DNA of 64,000 nt from Cylicocyclus nassatus (lineage: Eukaryota; Nematoda; Chromadorea; Rhabditida; Strongylidae). The DNA is taken from positions 41,714,025 through 41,778,024 of the forward strand of contig CATQJL010000316.1 in assembly GCA_958299035.1 (NCBI GenBank). The letters are read 5' to 3'. Position 1 is the stretch's first letter. Each line of letters opens with the position of its first letter. Under the pieces are notes generated by a model. The model saw nothing but the letters and a program-made list of their open reading frames with translations. It did not search any database and was not told the origin of the DNA. The position numbers and the translations under genes are program-made. This document shows positions 59,300 to 64,000 of this stretch, piece after piece.

Positions 59300-61129
59300 T
59301 CAGCGTCCTCGGGGGTGACAGATGGTAACGCAAAAAGCCTTACTTTTGCACCAATCTAATACCTCGATGCTTGAATATAATAAACGGCAGAACATTGCCA
59401 TAAAGGCTTAAATTCTCACTGTTTCGTGTAACGTCCTGTTTAATTTCCAGGGGATCATCCCTTGTTTTCAGAGTTATTTTTCTTTCGAGGAAGTTGACGA
59501 AAAAGTCCGAAATTTATACCGAAGATCTATTGTGGCACTGCTAGGGATGACAAAAAAATTGGATTGTGCAATTTGTGAGTTTTCAGTGAACCACATCCGT
59601 GAACAGGTTGATCGAAGAGTTCGATAACAGTTTCCACTAGTTTCGTTATAAACACGTTTCGCAACGCCATAGTATATCGTCTACAGTTTCACACCATTTT
59701 TATTGAATCTATATGAAGATATATGACTTTGAAAATGAAGCTAATCTTTGGGGATTCCCTAAGGAATCCACAACTGTGAAAACTCAGTTGGTATCGCAAT
59801 GTTCTGTCATCCATATACTTAGATATTAGAACATGTGAACAATCAATATAGACAGGAAAAAATAGTACGATACCTAGAGTGGCGAGATATGACGCATTCC
59901 TTTTAAATCCCTCCCCTTCCCTGTGGATATACGTTCATACGGGCCTTATCTCAATCGAGCCCTAGGCTTAAATCAAACAATTGAGATTTGTTCTAAAGCG
60001 GTAATCGCTTATCTCCTTCCTATCATCAGTGGCAAATCATAGTTCCAATTTTCGGAACTTGAAATTGAAGTCTTTCTTAGAGATACACCTAAAGTGAGAA
60101 TTTCGAAAGTACTGAATTTGAACGTGAAAAAAAACATTGGTTTGAAAGAGAGGGTAACAGGATGAAAGCTGCGTCGAGTATGTTAAAAGTGCATGTTTAT
60201 TTCAATCACACTCTTTTCATGGAGAAAAAACGAAGGTAGAAAAAAGGGAAAGAATTTTGGAAACGACCTATTAATAGGTCAGATTCCTGCTGTTTTCTCA
60301 AGTTATCACAAATTCATTCGAAATAAAAGTAGACGGCGCGCTTGAAACATTATACACAATTTTCTTCTTTTTCAAGAATTAAGATTTTAATTTGGTTTCT
60401 CCTGCAACAATTTGTCCAGATTGTCACTAATTATTAGTTTGTCCAGATTCACTAATTATTAGTTTGTCCAACTTTTGCCATTTTCGAAAATTTTCATTTC
60501 TAGGTCTTCTAAGACAATGGCCCGTAGTAAAGCTCGGTCATGGGAGATTATCTCCCCTGAGACCTTCATGTGAGGTTCTGTCAGTAAAATGACGACCGCC
60601 CATTTCCCCGTGCTATAGGGATGCAACTTCACCTGAGAGGTGATCCTCAGGTGAAGTTCGGCAGGAAGATGATCTCCCTGCCGGGTCATGGGAGATGATA
60701 TGAGCGATGATGTCCAGAAATAGTGTGCTAAAGAGGAAACGCAGAGAAAATCTTCGTAAGTTGCTCCTGAGTAACTTACGATACGCAGCAATTTGCCTAA
60801 CACTGCGGACAAAATCGGCGCAAAGTTGCACAACCGCGCCCGAAAAGGAGAGGATCGATGAACAGCTGATTTTGGCGAGTAAGACAAAGAAAAACAAATT
60901 CTTCTTTTTTTTGTAAACTTAACTGGTTTTTTTTAAAGCTGTCCAAAACGAGGACTCAGCTGTTCATTTTATTAAATTCACGTTGCAACCATTTCGTTTT
61001 GTCGCAAAATTTTCGTAACGAAATGTTTTTTTGTTTTATCTTTACGTTTGCTAGGCGAAATCCTTGATAGCGGTCATCATCGATTGGATAGTGGCCGCTA
61101 TCAAAGATTGCCCGGCGATGCAGCAAAAG
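59300..61129. other. No gene; hairpins at 60530-60700 and lone element ends
   Basis: TCATGGGAGAT(G)AT occurs at 60538 and 60687, and CACCTGAGAGGTGATCCTCAGGTG forms short stems between them. Lone mariner-like ends are TTTTGCACCAATCTAA at 59344 and GGAAACGACCTATTAATAGG at 60258. The 142-codon minus frame here is explained by these repeats. Confidence 0.4.
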
Positions 61130-61205
61130 TTGTGTCGCTAGGCGGAATTGAACCACGGCCGCGGGCGTGTAATTCCAATGGCTTACCCATTTAACCAAAC
61201 CAGCT
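61130..61205 (-). other. tRNA-like sequence (SINE head or tRNA relic)
   Basis: On the minus strand TTGGTTAAATGGGTAAGC resembles an A-box/D-arm and GTGGTTCAATTCC a B-box/T-loop, spaced about as in a tRNA. The 5' acceptor strand does not pair with the 3' strand, so it is not a normal tRNA gene. A tRNA-derived SINE is the likeliest reading. Confidence 0.4.
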
Positions 61206-61364
61206 CAAGTGGTTCTTTTTTCAAGAACGCACTTGATTATAATGTCCAGGAAGCGATCTGCATCCAGATCAATAGCCCGCCGGATGCTGGACTGAGGCGC
61301 CAAGATATCAACTCCGGTCCGTTTCAGGGGAGATGCCCTGACGGTAGTTTACTACGGGCCAATT

Positions 61365-61525
61365 TGTAGAGCTATGCTGAAGGCGTGTCCGATAGCTTTG
61401 TGAGACGCGATAAGCTCTGGATTGGTTCACCACAATTTGATTTCAGACAATTTGATTGCTGAAAGATAGAGCTATGCTAGAAGCGATAGCTATGTGAAAC
61501 ATAGTAAGCTCTGGAGCTTCCTTGT
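61365..61525 (+). repeat. Imperfect tandem duplication of about 95 bp
   Basis: AGAGCTATGCTGAAGGCGTG...GATAAGCTCTGGA at about 61369 recurs from 61470 as AGAGCTATGCTAGAAGCG...TAAGCTCTGGA. Confidence 0.55.
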
Positions 61526-62149
61526 GCCATGGTTTTTGTTTGGAATCCGCTTGCTCCACTACTTTGCTATCATAATCCCATGAGTCCAAGGCGCACATTT
61601 GCTGTGGATGCGAGCAAATCGGTCGTTCGCTTCAAGGAATGACCGCTCTTTCGCACGCCATGGGTAAGTAGTAGCAGAACGAAGGGTTCTGTCGAAGGTT
61701 CTTTGGCTTCGACGTCCTTCAGCGTAATTAAACTAATCGAATTTAAAGAGAAATTAGTTTTGTTTTCCGAAGTCAAGATAAAAACGTCAAGTGCGCAAAA
61801 AGCCTTTGTCTGGAAACGGAAGCTTCAACTTTTTTCCAGTTCTGTCATAAAACTTTTTATGGATTGGTTGCACTATTAATGTAATAACTTTGTTAATGCA
61901 GATTTTGAGTTCAACATAAAACTCTCGGGACATCCTTGGCTCGCACTTCATCTTTTGATTTTACGCTTGATATTTTTTAATTAGAAGACTGAAAGAACAT
62001 ATGTGCAAATCACTTTTTGATCTAGTGATGTTGACGAATTGATCATGTGATCATCTTTCAGATCACTTTTTTGAGCTATCGATGTTGACGAAATGATTAT
62101 GTGATACACACCATAGTACGAAGTAATTTTCAAATCAGATGTCAAACGT

Positions 62150-62400
62150 TTCTCAGCTTTTGCAAGGCTCAGAAAATTGCCGGGAGCAGAGAGACCGCAA
62201 ACTCGTTTTTTTCGCGGGCGGTTAGCATAATTTTGAGGCTGACTGTCGCTGTCCTGCCAGCGAGCAGCAATACAGATTTTCTGCGAGCACTCGTAAAATA
62301 ATACTCTTAGCAAGCGCTGGCCAAATTTTTAGTAGGAGCTCGAACTCTTACGCAATTTCGGTTTAACGTTGAGCAAAGGCATAACTATATGGCAGAGGTG
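62150..62400. repeat. Diverged copy of the GC-rich composite repeat
   Basis: The words CTGTCCTGCCAGCGAGCAGC, CAAGCGCTGGCCAAA, TTACGCAATTTCGGTTTAACG and GGCAGAGGTGTCATCG follow the same order as in the right inner arm at 19990-20155 of the composite palindrome. Confidence 0.65.
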
Positions 62401-62469
62401 TCATCGATGCTTCACGATACAGAGCAGTAAGTATCACATGCACATGAATCATCTCCCGTATTTTTCTAG

Positions 62470-62545
62470 GGAGCAATTGGCGTAAGGTATGAAGCGCCGC
62501 TATGACCAGATTAGATGCAGGTTCGATCCCGCCTCTGGGCCAACT
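62470..62545 (+). other. tRNA-like sequence (SINE head or tRNA relic)
   Basis: TTGGCGTAAGGTATGAAGCG resembles an A-box with a D-stem (GGCG/CGCC), and GCAGGTTCGATCCCGCC contains a canonical B-box, GGTTCGATCC. The acceptor stem does not pair and the T-stem has mismatches, so a functional tRNA is unlikely. It lies just after the diverged GC-rich repeat. Confidence 0.45.
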
Positions 62546-64000
62546 AAGCCTTCTACTTTTTAGGGCTGGTAAATTGGTACCAGAGTAATTTGGAAGATAG
62601 GCACTGTCTTGGTAATTGGCTGGCCCCCGCAGGTCACTCTAATAGGCCCGTACGCATTCATTAGACTCTTCGACTATGAAGTAGAGTGCGTTCGGCGCGT
62701 GCCCCGCAGAGAGTATTGAAAACGCCTAATCCTTCATCCTTTTATTCTTTTAGATTCCTTGCGCTTATGCTTTCAGAGTCCCAGCGCTGAACCAGCAACA
62801 TTTCAACGTAATTGCAGTACTGTACAAAAATCTGTGAACATAATGGTCATCGCTGACACACAGTGCTGAAGTAGCGGTGGCACGTCCAGTTTCGGAGCAA
62901 CAAATACGTAATATCATAACAAAAACTCACCGCACCAGTTCTATAGTAATAGTTCAACACACTCAATTTTGCTATAAGCATGACGAAGCCAACTGCAGAT
63001 AAACCTAAAAATCTCCAGCATCAAACCATATTTAATACTTGATTCTCAACTAACTTTTTAAAATGCCTGGCTTACAAGTCTTCTCATAAATACATTTTGC
63101 ACAATATACTTTGGAGTAATATTGTATAAAGATAGCACGTATTCGGTGTTATGTGATTGTTTGTGCGCTGTAAACAAACCGTTTGTTTGTTTGAGTTTCA
63201 CTTTTGAAAATTGCGCGCTTACGAAAGAACTAGTTCCAACTAATGATAGCCTCACAGCATTAATCGCCTTGCCAAGAATAGCCTCGTCAAGACTCCACGC
63301 AGCCTAACATTGGGAGTAGACGATACCTCAGAAATTGATTTTGCTGAGTAGGGTAAGTTTGTGAAAAGTTTTTTATTTTGATAAAGACACTAAGGCAGCG
63401 TTGGCCCTGAGGGAGACGAGGTAGCACTAGAGGGGAGATGTAAGCTGATAAACATAAATTGAAACAACAACTTAATTACAACTTCGTTGTCCTTGGCGTC
63501 AAACATATCTATCAAATGATTCTTTGTATACAAATAGAGAAGAAATGTTGCATTCTTTGCCTCATTTGAAATGATCCCAACTTGAGCGGCGTGTCTCGCG
63601 CTACCGCGTCGTTTGAGCTGCACAGTCGCAAACGTATTCACTAAACAATATTCCACCCTTAGTCAATGATTGAAGCTGCCTCTGAGTCCTTTCCCAAGCT
63701 TGCATAAGAAAATGATCAAAGACACGTTTGCGAACGCGGCGCAAGATCCAAAGAAGCGCTCGAGGATGGGATGTCATATTTCTGATTAAATATCATTAGC
63801 GACTTTGTAAGCATCATGTCTGAAGGAGGATGCTTTATGATTACGACGGCAGATGGCATGGATGTTGTGGAAGTTATTGTCAGTACTAACAATAAAGTTC
63901 AAATAAATACCAGCGTTCCTACAATTTGTTTGTTTTCATGATTGAAAAATTGAATTATCTAATTAACAGAGCAACATTTGATTCTCCTCTATGGTGCACA
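62546..64000. other. No gene recognised
   Basis: Short frames only. A segment near 63160 resembles 16875. No supported exon. Confidence 0.35.

Noticed and set aside
60459..60897. 142- and 94-codon minus-strand frames
   Set aside because: They overlap short hairpins and repeated GGGAGAT words, give low-complexity protein and have no splice context.
1..64000. CRISPR arrays, bacterial operons and rRNA genes
   Set aside because: No regularly spaced repeats, no Shine-Dalgarno-led long frames and no rRNA-like conserved blocks were seen; splice signals show a eukaryote.

Overview
This window looks like nuclear DNA of a nematode, probably a large, repeat-rich parasitic species. The reasons are the AT-rich base composition, the lack of any long open frame, short introns between small exons, and pieces of a DUF273-type protein, a family known mainly from nematodes. 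TA-flanked mariner/Tc-like palindromic elements are also very dense. No CRISPR array, rRNA or bacterial-type operon was seen.

The gene content is sparse. All gene models here come from reading exon frames, splice-site phase and protein texture by eye; none was aligned to a database. The clearest gene is a DUF273-like gene on the minus strand. Five exons at 53734-52837 encode the N-terminal part. Two coding blocks at 34058-33816 encode the part that normally follows. The break falls at the same codon phase, so this may be one gene split by an intron of about 18.8 kb full of transposons and a foreign reading frame. A second minus-strand gene (16246-13824, about eight small exons) encodes a short coiled-coil protein with a basic, TP-rich tail. 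It is weakly reminiscent of shugoshin. A third minus-strand coding block (48778-47471) reads like a real protein in pieces joined by one-base shifts. Plus-strand candidates are a membrane protein at 3570-5724, a small basic protein at 53967-54253, a terminal exon at 54957-55253 and an exon pair at 30100-30527.

Mobile DNA dominates. Eight clear TIR elements of about 0.7-1.1 kb lie at 438, 6035, 21826, 26072, 31791, 41678, 46653 and 55404, with a less palindromic one at 23290. Two multi-kilobase inverted repeats are present: a 4.2 kb fold-back at 8605-12790 and a 2.9 kb one at 40741-43636. A GC-rich composite palindrome occupies 18530-20457. Small hairpin elements are scattered throughout. LTR-retrotransposon relics occur at 24847-25460 (protease and linker, minus), 34243-35354 (possible LTR and ORFs) and 56842-59299 (primer-binding site and gag, plus). 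Two tRNA-like pol III promoter sites lie near 61.2 and 62.5 kb.

Several coding blocks are interrupted by one-base shifts, often in A or T runs. That suggests either uncorrected long-read indels in the assembly or several independently decaying genes.
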